The position numbers were made by a program, and so were the translations under genes. The notes beneath the pieces were generated by a model. The model had not been told where the DNA came from. It did no database searches and saw only the letters and a list, made by a program, of their open reading frames with translations. A stretch of 45,800 bases of DNA from an uncultured Mycoplasmatota bacterium. Its GTDB lineage: Bacteria > Bacillota_I > Bacilli_A > RF39 > UBA660. Below, piece by piece: positions 19,292 to 28,137 of this stretch. The stretch spans positions 1-45,800 of the forward strand of contig CAMMBO010000002.1 in assembly GCA_946494435.1 (NCBI GenBank). The letters run 5' to 3'. How positions within the stretch are numbered: the first letter of the stretch is position 1; each line of letters begins with the position of its first letter.

Positions 19292-21136
19292 ATGAGTGAT
19301 AGTGAGTTTGAAAAAATTCAACAAAGAATATTAAAAGTAGCGAATAGCTCTACTTTAGAAAAGTTGATATTAAATAAAAAAGTAAATGGTAGTATAGCAG
19401 ATATTCTAAAGTCTTTAGATGAAGAACAATTTAATGTTTTAAAAAGTATTTATTTTGATAATGACACTAAGAATAAGAGTTTAAATAAGCAGATAGATAT
19501 GTTAGATAAAAAGATAAAGGCTACGTTTGTAAAAATATTAGAGTTTGATGATCCAAGTATTAATGAGTCTTTAGATAGTATTATGTCTTTTGAAGATAAT
19601 ATAGTAATTGATTCAGTTCTTCTTTTAGGAGGTTTTGTCTATGCTTATAAAGATGATAATAAGATAAAGTATATTTTACCTTTTGACTTGGATATTATAT
19701 ATTTAGATAATCTACGAGAAAGTATAACAATAACAGAAGATGATTTAAAAGATGATAATAATAAATTAATGGCCCTTTTTCTTAACTTTGGATTAGTACC
19801 AAAAGATTTATTTAAAGAGTTAAATCCTACTTCAGGTTTCTCTATTAAGAAAATAAATGATAGAGAATACTTTTGGTATGATAGTGTTCCTTATGATAAC
19901 TCGTATGAAGAATTTTTGGATGATATAAACTATGTTAAAAGAACTTTTGAAAGTTATAATAGTTATACATTTATATTATCAACTCTTTTTACGGATATTT
20001 TAGGGCTTTTAGATAATGTTGATATAGATTCTTTCTATCCCTTCGCTATTACTACTTTACTAGCAAGAGAAAAAGGAGTTAATGAGATAATTAATGAATT
20101 TGTTTCTAAATATAATTTAAATAAAGATAAAGAAGAAGATCTTTCTATAATAATTGGTGAACGTTATGATTATATTAGATTTTGGGAAAAAGGTGGCATA
20201 AATAATAGAGAAGAGTTTGCCCTTAAACTTTTAATAGTTAAAAAACCTAAAGATAAAACATTATTATCATACTTAAAGTGTTTAAATGAAGATATTAGTA
20301 ATTATTTATTAAAAGATCTTAATTTTAAAACTATGGAAAAGATTAGAGACTTGTCTTTAAGATATTTAAAGCTTGATTTAGAAAATGAAGAATATGATAT
20401 GGAATATTTAAAAAATATTTTAAATCATGAGAATATGGAATATGACTATGATCCTAGTATTACAGAGTTTATTTGTTGTAAGTATTGTTTTCTTTATAAA
20501 GAGAAAAATAAATATAAAGTATTAATACCAAACGATGTTAAAGAAATGATTATGGATTATGTGTATAAATATCCTAAAGATGAAACACTAACTGATGATG
20601 ATTATGTTAATTTATATGTTCTATATAATGGAGTTATAGAAAAACAAAAACTAAAAGAGATGCTTAAAGATAATCATAATCTAGACTATACTCTAAAAGA
20701 GATGGATGATACAATAGAACAGGTGGGTTTAAAGATTGCAGGAGATTCTTATTATATACCTTTCTTACAAGAAAATTTAGCAGAATCTAAAGTAATACCT
20801 TATAAGAAACTTTTAAATAAATATAAAGTATTAAGTAATGATGATTTGAAATACTTTACTATAATAGATACTTTATCTTTAAAGATAGATACTCTTTTAG
20901 ATAAGTTGAAAATTAAAGATTATCTTTTAAAAGAGTTAGAAGCCTCAATAATAATATTAATTAGTATAAATGAGCCATATATACCTTTTTTAAGATATTT
21001 CTTTAAAAGTAATAAAATAAAGATTAAAGAATCTTTGTTTAAAGAATTATTAAGTATTATAGATATTTATAAAGATGATATACCTATATGGATATATAAT
21101 GGGTATTCTAATAATGAATTTAGTAAATTAAAATAG
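19292..21136 (+). CDS. Second tandem paralogue, lacking the SEC-C zinc motif
   Basis: 614 residues from ATG 19292, which has TAGGAGT just upstream; the in-frame TTG at 19268 lies inside the previous gene. The same blocks as the first copy are visible: [14 protein letters not shown] near residue 45, GLVPKDLF near 168, YIRFWEKGG near 288, and IPIWIYNGY near the end. The protein then stops after SNNEFSKLK, where the flanking copies continue into the Cys-rich tail. It has therefore lost, or never gained, the metal-binding end. There is an 8-base gap to the upstream stop. The function is unknown. A subunit that assembles with the other two copies is one possibility. Confidence 0.82.
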   Translation: MSDSEFEKIQQRILKVANSSTLEKLILNKKVNGSIADILKSLDEEQFNVLKSIYFDNDTKNKSLNKQIDMLDKKIKATFVKILEFDDPSINESLDSIMSFEDNIVIDSVLLLGGFVYAYKDDNKIKYILPFDLDIIYLDNLRESITITEDDLKDDNNKLMALFLNFGLVPKDLFKELNPTSGFSIKKINDREYFWYDSVPYDNSYEEFLDDINYVKRTFESYNSYTFILSTLFTDILGLLDNVDIDSFYPFAITTLLAREKGVNEIINEFVSKYNLNKDKEEDLSIIIGERYDYIRFWEKGGINNREEFALKLLIVKKPKDKTLLSYLKCLNEDISNYLLKDLNFKTMEKIRDLSLRYLKLDLENEEYDMEYLKNILNHENMEYDYDPSITEFICCKYCFLYKEKNKYKVLIPNDVKEMIMDYVYKYPKDETLTDDDYVNLYVLYNGVIEKQKLKEMLKDNHNLDYTLKEMDDTIEQVGLKIAGDSYYIPFLQENLAESKVIPYKKLLNKYKVLSNDDLKYFTIIDTLSLKIDTLLDKLKIKDYLLKELEASIIILISINEPYIPFLRYFFKSNKIKIKESLFKELLSIIDIYKDDIPIWIYNGYSNNEFSKLK

Positions 21137-21147
21137 AAGAAAAGATT

Positions 21148-23124
21148 ATGGAAAAAGAATTTGATTTAAGTGAAATATTACCAAATATTGAAAGCGTTGG
21201 AGAAGAGTATAACTCTTCAGATTTAATATTAGAAAATAAAGTAGATGGAGATTTAAAAGACTTTTTAAAGGCTTTAGATGAAGAACAAATTGATGTAATA
21301 GCATCTGTTTATTATGATGATGAAGATTCCTTTTTTAAAAAGAGTCTTAATAGTAAAATAGAATATTTAGAAAAAAATATTATAGAAAGTTATAAAGAAA
21401 TAATAAGAAATGCTTCTTATAAGCAATATGTTATTTTAGATAAATTATCTAATAATGAAGATGTTACTAATATGTCAGAGCTTTTCTTATATAGTGGTTT
21501 TTGTTATTCATATTATGATAAAACTGAAGTTAAATATTTATTACCAACAGATTTAAAAAAGATATATTTAAAGGAAGTAGATTCTACTATAAAAGGAAAT
21601 TCCTTAAAAGGAGAAATATTAACAAGAATAATGGCTTTGTTCTTTAGTAATGGATTAGTACCAACTGATTTAGTATATAATCATTATGAAGATGACTTTT
21701 ATGGATACTTTGCTAAGGATGAGTTATTAGAAGAAATAGACACTGCTGTAAGTATTAAGAAAATTAATAATAAAGAATATTTTTGGCTTATTGATACTCC
21801 TTATAAAAATTTATATGAAGAATCTATTGATGATAGAGTTTATATTAAAAGAGATTTGGATGATATAGTAACATATATGATGAGTATCCTTATGCTAATA
21901 GAAGAAGTTAGTAAAATTATAAAAAAGCCTTATAAAGAAACATTATCTTTAATAATATCAAAAGTACTTTTAAAAGAAAGAAGTCTTGATGATATTTTAG
22001 ATGATTTTGTAAGTGAAGTAGGTTTAAGTAAGAAAGATAGTAGTAGATTAGATGATATACTAATTGATTACTATGATGATTTAAGATATTGGGAAAATGG
22101 TGGGAATACACAAGATGAGATTTTAGCCCTTAATTTAGTCTTAAAAGAAAAACCTAATAATAGTAGTATAAAGTCATGCTTAAAACAATTAACAGATAAT
22201 GCTAAAGAAGAATTTAAAGATACATATAATATTGATGATGTATCTTCCTTAGATGAGATAATAGTAGATGATTTTTGTAATGAAGGATATTTAACTATAG
22301 ATAATGATGATGATATGATTGAATTATTAGCATTAGATGGTAAAGAATATAATGGAAATGCGACAGTTACTAGTTTTATTATAAATGGTTATGCTTATCT
22401 ATATAAAGATAAAGATAATTTTAAAGTAATTATACCTGATGAGATAAAAGAAAGTATAAATAATATAGACGAGTATTTAGGTGATGGTGGGATGTTTCAA
22501 AATGGTATTGAACACATTCTAAATATATATATTTTTTATAACGGTGTTATTGAAAGAAAGAAGTTACAAGAATTATTAAAAATATATCATGATATCGATT
22601 ATACACTTGATGAATTAGATGAACAAATAAAGAAAGTAAAGTTCAATGTCGTTGGTGAATATTACTCTATATTTGATAGTATTGATGAAATTATGAAAAA
22701 AGTCATTATACCTCAGAAAAAAGCTTTTAAAAAATATAAGAAGGTAGATATTAATAGTGATTTTGACTATATTAATTTTACTAGTTTTAATTCAGAATTA
22801 TCATCATATATTGATAATTTATCTAGTAAATATGCTAAAGAGTTATCAATGTCTTTGATTACTACTATACATATGAATCTTTTTGCAAATGACTTTGTTA
22901 AAAGTATGTTTAAAGAATACAATATTAAATATACTGATAAAGATTATAAAAATATAATAGAAATAATAAATAATTATAAAAATACTTTGCCTATATGGGT
23001 ATATAATGGTTATTCTAAAAAAGAAGTTAATTCTATGCCTAAAGAGAAAAAAGTAGGTAGGAATGATCCATGTCCATGTGGAAGTGGAAAGAAATATAAA
23101 AAATGTTGTGGGAAGAATGCTTAA
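21148..23124 (+). CDS. SEC-C domain protein, third tandem paralogue
   Basis: 658 residues, starting 11 bases after the previous stop. It shares the block order of its neighbours: [17 protein letters not shown] near 41, a segment NGLVPTDLV near 169, LRYWENGG near 313, and PIWVYNGY near 616. It ends in the SEC-C motif [18 protein letters not shown] with a two-residue extension. The DNA encoding the Cys-rich end differs from copy one at several third codon positions, so the duplication is not recent. No membrane segment is seen. The likely role is as for the first copy, a metal-binding adapter, but this is not established. Confidence 0.84.
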   Translation: MEKEFDLSEILPNIESVGEEYNSSDLILENKVDGDLKDFLKALDEEQIDVIASVYYDDEDSFFKKSLNSKIEYLEKNIIESYKEIIRNASYKQYVILDKLSNNEDVTNMSELFLYSGFCYSYYDKTEVKYLLPTDLKKIYLKEVDSTIKGNSLKGEILTRIMALFFSNGLVPTDLVYNHYEDDFYGYFAKDELLEEIDTAVSIKKINNKEYFWLIDTPYKNLYEESIDDRVYIKRDLDDIVTYMMSILMLIEEVSKIIKKPYKETLSLIISKVLLKERSLDDILDDFVSEVGLSKKDSSRLDDILIDYYDDLRYWENGGNTQDEILALNLVLKEKPNNSSIKSCLKQLTDNAKEEFKDTYNIDDVSSLDEIIVDDFCNEGYLTIDNDDDMIELLALDGKEYNGNATVTSFIINGYAYLYKDKDNFKVIIPDEIKESINNIDEYLGDGGMFQNGIEHILNIYIFYNGVIERKKLQELLKIYHDIDYTLDELDEQIKKVKFNVVGEYYSIFDSIDEIMKKVIIPQKKAFKKYKKVDINSDFDYINFTSFNSELSSYIDNLSSKYAKELSMSLITTIHMNLFANDFVKSMFKEYNIKYTDKDYKNIIEIINNYKNTLPIWVYNGYSKKEVNSMPKEKKVGRNDPCPCGSGKKYKKCCGKNA

Positions 23125-23149
23125 ATAAAATATTATAGAGGTGTTTATG

Positions 23150-23743
23150 ATGGATAAAATATTAACTTTTAGAGTAGGAATTGATGGGTTAGAAGATAAA
23201 ATATGGAGAGAAATAGAGATACATGATAGAATGACGGTAGCAGATTTAGCTTATACTATACTTGCATCTTTTAATTCACTAGCATATCATTTATATAATA
23301 TAAAGTATAAAAAAGTGCGTTATGATTGTATAGTTGATGATGAATTTCCTTTTGATGATGAAAAAAATATTGATGCAACTAAGACTAAATTAAGTGATTT
23401 AAAATTAAAAGAGAAAGATACTTTAGAAATGGAATATGATTATGGATCAACTACAACTTTTCATATAATATTTCTAGGTTCAAAAAGGATAAATATGTTT
23501 GATGTTGTTATGTATCCTTTTGTATCTAAAGGAGAAGGATTAAGTATGCTTGATGATATGAGTGATTTTGATTTAAAAAAAATAGTAGAAGAGACTGATA
23601 AATTAGGATATTCTGAATATTATTTTACTCCTGGATATGAGAAAGAAGATATATATGATTATAGAAATTATGATATAGACAGTGATAATGAATTATTAAA
23701 AGGACGAATTTTAGCGATTAAGAATGGCTATGAAGTTGAGTAA
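23150..23743 (+). CDS. Plasmid pRiA4b ORF-3-like protein
   Basis: 197 residues from ATG 23150, after AGAGGTG at 23137-23143; ATG 23147 is an equally possible start. The order of blocks is that of the pRiA4b ORF-3 (IS1096 TnpR-like passenger) domain. It opens with LTFRVGIDGLEDKIWREIEI and a following DRMTVADLAYTILASF helix, then AYHLYNI, then LKEKDTLEMEYDYGSTTTFHI, equivalent to the family's FxYxYDFGDxWxH end. The biochemical function of the family is unknown; it is often found with SEC-C domains and on mobile DNA. It lies 25 bases after the third SEC-C gene and is probably in the same transcript. Confidence 0.82.
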   Translation: MDKILTFRVGIDGLEDKIWREIEIHDRMTVADLAYTILASFNSLAYHLYNIKYKKVRYDCIVDDEFPFDDEKNIDATKTKLSDLKLKEKDTLEMEYDYGSTTTFHIIFLGSKRINMFDVVMYPFVSKGEGLSMLDDMSDFDLKKIVEETDKLGYSEYYFTPGYEKEDIYDYRNYDIDSDNELLKGRILAIKNGYEVE

Positions 23744-23748
23744 TAAAT

Positions 23749-24186
23749 ATGAAAAAAATTAATTTAGTAGATTTTTTAAGAACAATTAGAAAAGGTAGGA
23801 CATATTATTTAAAAATAGATACTATGGAGATAGTTAATCCACACAAATATATAGAAAGACAGATTAAAGACTTTGATAAAATGACTTTGGAAGAGAAAAA
23901 TAATTTAATATTTCCTAGCTATGAAGAACTTAATATTTATGAATTACCTTCATATGAAGAAATTAATCATATTGAAATAATGAGATTCTATGTTAAGAAT
24001 TGTATTATTGATACAAAAATAAGAAAAGAGTTATTTGATACTTTAAGAAATCATAATTATATTGATAAGTTTAATGATGTTTTAAAAAAATATGATTTAC
24101 AAGATGAATATATGAATGTTTCTTCTTTCTATTATCAGTCTATAATAGAGGAATGGTTAGATAAGAATAACATAAAACTAAATTGA
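23749..24186 (+). CDS. UPF0158-like protein
   Basis: 145 residues, starting five bases after the previous stop. It opens with a short segment, YYLKIDTMEIVNP, resembling the YYLDxxTGEV strand of UPF0158 proteins. The C-terminal half, with FDTLRNHNYIDKFNDVLKK and then EEWLDKNNI, matches the family's repeat of a short helix ending in EEWLxENGI. The function of UPF0158 is unknown. It is the last gene of the run that begins at jetA. A separate extended -10 element for metK follows, so this likely marks the end of the extended Wadjet unit. The assignment is by pattern and moderately sure. Confidence 0.72.
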   Translation: MKKINLVDFLRTIRKGRTYYLKIDTMEIVNPHKYIERQIKDFDKMTLEEKNNLIFPSYEELNIYELPSYEEINHIEIMRFYVKNCIIDTKIRKELFDTLRNHNYIDKFNDVLKKYDLQDEYMNVSSFYYQSIIEEWLDKNNIKLN

Positions 24187-24208
24187 TAGTTTCCATTTTA
24201 GTTATCGA

Positions 24209-24217
24209 TGCTATACT
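24209..24217 (+). promoter_or_regulatory. metK promoter candidate, extended -10 TGCTATACT
   Basis: TG, one base, then TATACT at 24212-24217, 23 bases before the metK ATG. The -35 region is weak. It argues that metK is transcribed separately from the Wadjet/SEC-C unit. Confidence 0.45.
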
Positions 24218-24239
24218 ATTATTAGAAGGTTGTGATGTT

Positions 24240-25262
24240 ATGAGATTATATACAAATGAAATAGTATTTAGGGGTCATCCTGATAAAGTATGTGATCAAA
24301 TTAGTGATGCTTTACTTGATGCATATTTAAAAGAAGATAAACATTCTAGATGTGGTATAGAAGTAATGGGTGGTAAAGGTAAAATCTTTATAACAGGAGA
24401 AGTTACTAGTAAAAGAGATGTTGATATAGAAAGTGTTGTTAAAAGAGTTTTAGCTAGTGTTGGATATGATACTAACTATGAAATAATTAATAATTTAGGT
24501 AAGCAAAGTCCTGATATTGCTATGGGTACTAATGATGAAGTAGGTGGAGCAGGGGATCAAGGGATGATGTTTGGTTATGCAGTTAACGATACTAAAGAAC
24601 TACTTCCTACTGCTATGGTAATCCTTCAAAGATTTAGTAAATGGTATGATGAAGAAAGACTAAACTGTCCATATTTAAGAAGTGATGGTAAAGCAGAGAT
24701 AACAGGTTATTATGATGATAAGATGAAGTTAAAGAAAATAAAATATTTTACTATTTCTTATCAAAATGATGAAGAACATCGTGACTTTACAGATAATTTA
24801 ATAAAAGAGGCATGTATTAATATATGTAAAGATTATGATATTGAAATAGAAGAGTTTTTAATTAATCCTACAGGAAAATTTGAAATAGGTGGATTTGAAG
24901 GAGATTCTGGTCTTACTGGAAGAAAGATAGTAGTTGATTCTTATCACTCATTTGCAAGAGTAGGTGGTGGTGCTTTTTCTGGAAAAGATCCTACTAAGGT
25001 AGATAGAAGTGCTGCTTATAAAGCAAGATTAATCGCTAAAGATTATCTAAAAAAATATAACTTAGCTTGGTGTGAAGTAGTCATTAGTTATGCAATTGGA
25101 ATAGATAAACCTTTATCAATATATATAGATAGTGATAAAGGTTATATTGAACCAGATGAAACATTATATCTTGAGTGTACACTTAAAAATATTATTAAAG
25201 ACTTAGATTTATTAAATATATGTTATGAAGAAAAGGCTAGATTTGGACATTTCCAAGACTAG
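24240..25262 (+). CDS. metK: S-adenosylmethionine synthetase, short divergent form
   Basis: 340 residues from ATG 24240, with AGAAGG at 24224-24229; the longer TTG frame overlaps the upstream gene and has no ribosome site. Usual MetK proteins are about 380-400 residues, so this is compact. Catalytic blocks are all present: GHPDK near residue 12, GAGDQGMMFGYA near 105, FEGDSGLTGRK near 220, and the P-loop-like GGGAFSGKDPTKVDRSAAY near 245. The first block reads FRGHPDK instead of SEGHPDK, and HSFARVGGG replaces the usual YGG...HGGG. It makes SAM from ATP and methionine, the donor for HsdM and for the next gene. It may be the cell's only MetK or an accessory copy; the window cannot tell. Confidence 0.9.
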   Translation: MRLYTNEIVFRGHPDKVCDQISDALLDAYLKEDKHSRCGIEVMGGKGKIFITGEVTSKRDVDIESVVKRVLASVGYDTNYEIINNLGKQSPDIAMGTNDEVGGAGDQGMMFGYAVNDTKELLPTAMVILQRFSKWYDEERLNCPYLRSDGKAEITGYYDDKMKLKKIKYFTISYQNDEEHRDFTDNLIKEACINICKDYDIEIEEFLINPTGKFEIGGFEGDSGLTGRKIVVDSYHSFARVGGGAFSGKDPTKVDRSAAYKARLIAKDYLKKYNLAWCEVVISYAIGIDKPLSIYIDSDKGYIEPDETLYLECTLKNIIKDLDLLNICYEEKARFGHFQD

Positions 25263-25270
25263 TTTTTCTT

Positions 25271-25300
25271 TTGATATTAATTGGAAAAAACTGGTAAAAT
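25271..25300 (+). promoter_or_regulatory. Promoter of the DUF3419 gene
   Basis: TTGATA at 25271-25276, an 18-base spacer, then TAAAAT at 25295-25300 with TG at 25292-25293 forming an extended -10. It lies 67 bases before the ATG. Confidence 0.55.
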
Positions 25301-25367
25301 ATCGTTTTTTATGACACTTTACTTTTTGATACATTAGTGATATTATAACTAGCACGGAGTTGATTAT

Positions 25368-26372
25368 ATGTCTAAAATAAAAGATGATATAAAAAGAGCT
25401 AATTATTTGATAAAAATACCATCATTTTTTAGAGAAAATGATGATATCTTTGATATGATATATCCATTTACTACAGAAAATATTAATGGAATGTTTAGTC
25501 ATTTTAATTTTAAAGATAAAGATTGTCTTAGTGTTTTAGGTTCATCTGATCAAGTTTTTGATATGTATTTAAGAGGAGCGAGTAGTGTTACTGCTTTTGA
25601 TATTAATCCTTTAACAGAATATCTTTTTTATCTTAAAAAAGCAGCACTTGATGCTAATCTAACTAAAGAAGAATATTTAGATTATTTTTGCTATCGCGGT
25701 ACTGATAATTATACTATATTTGTGAATCGTTTAATAAAACCTTTTGATATAAGAATATTTGATAAAATTGCACCTAATTTAAAAGGAAATAGTTATAAGT
25801 TTTGGGCTAATCTATATAGTAAGCATAAATTTTTATCTATTAGAGAAGGTGCTAAATTATTTACTAGTGATGAATATTTTAGAGATACTTTAGAACATAC
25901 AGTATCATATTTAGATGATGATAACTTTGAAAAACTTAAAGAAGTTTCTAAAAATATTAAAATAACTTTTATAAATAAAGATATTAAAGAACTAGCATTG
26001 GCAAAAAATTATGATTTAATGTATTTTTCTAATATAATTCAATATGCTTCTTCTATGTTTTTAAAAAATACAATTTGTGAGACTGCCTATTTACAAAGAA
26101 AATTACCACTAGAAGCCTTTAAAAATTATATAATGTCATTTAAAGATAATCTTAATGATAATGGAATAATTATTATAGGTTATATTTATACAATACTTGA
26201 TGAGTGCTATTCCAATGGTATATTTAATAAAGAGATAAGGGATGAGGTATTTCCTTTGGATGAATTTAACTATTATTATTTTAAATCTATTAATTATTAT
26301 GAAGATCCATATACTAGTATAGATCCAAAGAGAGAAAAAGATGCTTGTTTAGTTTATAAGAAAACTGTTTAG
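25368..26372 (+). CDS. DUF3419 family protein (BtaA-like SAM-dependent transferase)
   Basis: 334 residues; GGAG at 25356-25359 precedes the ATG. The N-terminal region carries LSVLGSSDQVFDMYLRGASS and then VTAFDINPLTEYLF. This is the glycine-poor SAM-binding signature of DUF3419 proteins, in which VL(T)xGSxDQ is followed by a strand ending in xxDINP. The C-terminal half includes NYDLMYFSNIIQY, the expected acceptor-side strand. Characterised members move the 3-amino-3-carboxypropyl group of SAM onto diacylglycerol in betaine-lipid synthesis; here the substrate is unknown. It follows the SAM synthetase gene directly but has its own promoter. The gene stop abuts a cutA remnant. Confidence 0.82.
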   Translation: MSKIKDDIKRANYLIKIPSFFRENDDIFDMIYPFTTENINGMFSHFNFKDKDCLSVLGSSDQVFDMYLRGASSVTAFDINPLTEYLFYLKKAALDANLTKEEYLDYFCYRGTDNYTIFVNRLIKPFDIRIFDKIAPNLKGNSYKFWANLYSKHKFLSIREGAKLFTSDEYFRDTLEHTVSYLDDDNFEKLKEVSKNIKITFINKDIKELALAKNYDLMYFSNIIQYASSMFLKNTICETAYLQRKLPLEAFKNYIMSFKDNLNDNGIIIIGYIYTILDECYSNGIFNKEIRDEVFPLDEFNYYYFKSINYYEDPYTSIDPKREKDACLVYKKTV

Positions 26373-26582
26373 CATCTTTTTAAATTTCGTAAAATTTTAT
26401 ATAATATATTTGAAAGTGATAAAGAATACTTAGTTTTTATGAAGACTAAAGAGTCTTTAGTTAATGAAGTTTATAAAGTAATTAAAGAAATTCATAGTTA
26501 TGAAGTGTTTGAATATGCTATATTTCCTTTAACTAGTCCAAGTAAAGATTATTTAGATTGGATAGATAAAGAAACTAAGTAA
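26373..26582 (+). pseudogene. cutA remnant (C-terminal half of a CutA1-like divalent cation tolerance protein)
   Basis: The frame open from just after the DUF3419 stop reads ...FESDKEYLVFMKTKESL and then continues through IKEIHSYEVFEYAIFPL to DYLDWIDKETK. This is the conserved second half of CutA1 proteins (K-T-K/R-E-S, E-x-H-x-Y-E-x-P, Y-L-x-W-I). The first half, with the beta strands and most of the trimer core, is missing. An ATG at 26439 could give a 47-residue fragment but has no ribosome site. This is a clear 5'-truncated gene. Confidence 0.8.
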
Positions 26583-26589
26583 TTTGCTC

Positions 26590-26620
26590 TTGACTTGGAG
26601 TTAAGTCTAAGTAGTAAAAT
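26590..26620 (+). promoter_or_regulatory. MerR-type promoter with 19-bp spacer and dyad operator
   Basis: TTGACT at 26590-26595 and TAAAAT at 26615-26620 are separated by 19 bases, the over-long spacer typical of MerR-activated promoters. The spacer holds a dyad (ACTTGGAGTTAAGTCTAAGT, 26593-26612) that matches its own reverse complement at 16 of 20 positions, of the ACTTRGAGTTAACTCTAAGT type bound by Firmicute MerR regulators. It drives the flavodoxin-to-DUF362 operon. No merR gene is in the window. Confidence 0.75.
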
Positions 26621-26646
26621 TATCTTGTAAGAAAGAAGGTATATTT

Positions 26647-27117
26647 ATGAAGAAAGCGATTGTTTATTATTCATATTCTGGTAATACTAAAAGTATTGTT
26701 GATATGATAAAAGAAAAAGTAGATGCAGATGTTTATGAAATTAAACCTAAAACTCCTTATTCTACTAACTATGATGTAGTAGTAGATTTAGGACAAGAAG
26801 AGGTTAATAGTAATACTTTAAGAGAAATAGAAGATATTAATATTAACTTAGATAACTATGATACTATTATCTTGGCAACTCTAAGCAGCGGTTAAACATA
26901 TGCGCCTGTTGTTCATGCATTCTTAGAAAGGTATGATTTAAAAGATAAAACTATTATGCCAATAGTTACTAATGGAGGATGGTTAGGACATACTATTGAT
27001 GATATTAAGAAGTACTGTTCTAATGTTACTAATGAATTAGTATTAAAGTTTGATGGCAATAAGTTAGTAACAGATAGTAGTGTTATTAATAAATTTATAG
27101 AGGAGGCTAGTAAGTAA
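26647..27117 (+). pseudogene. Flavodoxin, interrupted by an in-frame TAA
   Basis: The first 82 codons give a flavodoxin N-terminus: the FMN phosphate loop SYSGNTKSIVDMI at residues 9-21 and strand DTIILATLSSG. A TAA at 26893-26895 interrupts the frame, which then continues without shift. The continuation reads TYAPVVHAFLERYDLKDKTI, then MPIVTNGGWLGHTIDDIKKYC, and stops at 27115-27117. These downstream blocks are the normal flavodoxin C-terminus, so a single nonsense codon at position 83 has broken a gene of about 156 codons. The normal stop overlaps the next ATG (TAATG). Flavodoxins carry electrons on FMN; the truncated product should not fold. Confidence 0.9.
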
Positions 27118-27779
27118 TGGAAGTAGATTATATTGTTAATAATTTTATAAATAATGATATTAAAACTAATATAGATGATAGAAGTAAGTATCTTACTTTA
27201 TTACCAGCTTTAATATCTACTAATAGTAAAGAAATATTTAAAGATAAGTTAATGGAAGCAGTAAATCATGTAGATAAAGAGTCTTTGAAAGAAGCAGTAT
27301 ATCAGACAGTTCCATATCTAGGTTATGGTAAAGTTTATCCATTCCTTGTAATAACAGAAGAAGTTTTAGGTAAAACAGAAGATGCTTCTACTACTAATAA
27401 TGATAATAGATATTCTAAAGGATTAGAAACACAGTATAATCTTTTTGGTAAAGAAAATATAGATAGATCAAGAAATGATGAAAGCGAAGATTTTAAATTT
27501 ATTTGGGATTATCTAGCAAGTTATTGTTTTGGAGACTTTTATACTAGGAAATATTTAAGTAATAAAGAAAGAGAACTAATTACTTTTGCAACTCTAGCAT
27601 CATTTCAGGATGTAGTACCTCAACTTTCATCTCATATATATGCTAATTTGGCATTAGGAAATAGTAAAGAGTTGTTAGTGGAAGTAGTAAAGAATTTAGT
27701 TCCATATCTAGGTTTTCCTAGAAGTTTAAATGCAATTAATTTAATTAAAAATATAACTGAGAAAGGAGAAGATAAATAA
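27117..27779 (+). CDS. Carboxymuconolactone decarboxylase (AhpD-like) family protein, two-domain
   Basis: 220 residues. The start overlaps the flavodoxin stop by two bases, with GAGGAGG just upstream. It has two similar all-helical halves: LKEAVYQTVPYLGYGKVYP in the first, and ERELITFATLASFQDVVPQL then VKNLVPYLGFPRSLNAINL in the second. This is the pattern of tandem carboxymuconolactone decarboxylase domains. The usual CxxC redox pair of AhpD enzymes is not visible, so a peroxidase-type role is doubtful. Such genes commonly sit with flavodoxins and cupins under MerR control, as here. The gene is intact, though its neighbours on both sides are broken. Confidence 0.88.
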   Translation: MEVDYIVNNFINNDIKTNIDDRSKYLTLLPALISTNSKEIFKDKLMEAVNHVDKESLKEAVYQTVPYLGYGKVYPFLVITEEVLGKTEDASTTNNDNRYSKGLETQYNLFGKENIDRSRNDESEDFKFIWDYLASYCFGDFYTRKYLSNKERELITFATLASFQDVVPQLSSHIYANLALGNSKELLVEVVKNLVPYLGFPRSLNAINLIKNITEKGEDK

Positions 27780-28084
27780 TGAGTGATATTAAAAAAGGAG
27801 GAGACTTTGGTTTAGGAGAAGAGAATACTGCTTTTGCAAAATACTTTATTGGTAAAAGTTATTTAAATCCTTTAACTGATCCTAAAAAAACAAGTCTATT
27901 TATTGCAAATGTAACATTTGAACCAGCTTGTCGTAATAACTGGCATATTCATCATTCTAAAAGTGGAGGAGGACAAATTCTTATCTGTGTTAGTGGTGAA
28001 GGATGGTATCAAGAAGAAGGTAAGGATGCTGTTAGCTTAAAACCTGGTATGGTTATCACTATTCCTGCTAATGTAAAATATTGA
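27779..28084 (+). pseudogene. Cupin protein, 3'-truncated by an insertion
   Basis: The first 100 codons encode a cupin: WHIHHSKSGGGQILICVSGEGWYQEEG (quoted in parts) gives motif 1 with its metal-ligand histidines, and LKPGMVITIPANVK begins motif 2. At about 28078 the expected ...VKHWHGA continuation is replaced by a TAT-TGA stop, so the second metal-binding histidine motif is lost. The missing C-terminus is recognisable, decayed, at about 28752-28861. The reading frame has therefore been split by inserted DNA. The start overlaps the CMD gene by one base. Confidence 0.88.
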
Positions 28085-28110
28085 CATATTTAGAAAACAA
28101 AGAGTATAAT
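28081..28110 (+). promoter_or_regulatory. Consensus promoter carried by the inserted gene
   Basis: A perfect TTGACA (28081-28086) and a perfect TATAAT (28105-28110) with an 18-base spacer, starting exactly at the breakpoint in the cupin gene. It is the strongest promoter in the window and lies 27 bases before the inserted gene's start. Confidence 0.85.
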
Positions 28111-28137
28111 ATATCTAATTTTATGGAGGATTATGGT

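Noticed and set aside
19111..19299. A small + strand frame overlapping the end of the first SEC-C gene.
   Set aside because: It is out of frame with the clear SEC-C tail and has no ribosome site.
25262..25296. Possible hairpin after metK (AGTTTTTC paired with GAAAAAACT).
   Set aside because: It has no T tract after it and overlaps the promoter of the next gene.
28081..28137. N-terminal extension of the inserted gene from a TTG at 28081.
   Set aside because: The stretch is a perfect TTGACA-18-TATAAT promoter, and a GGAGG site supports ATG 28138.
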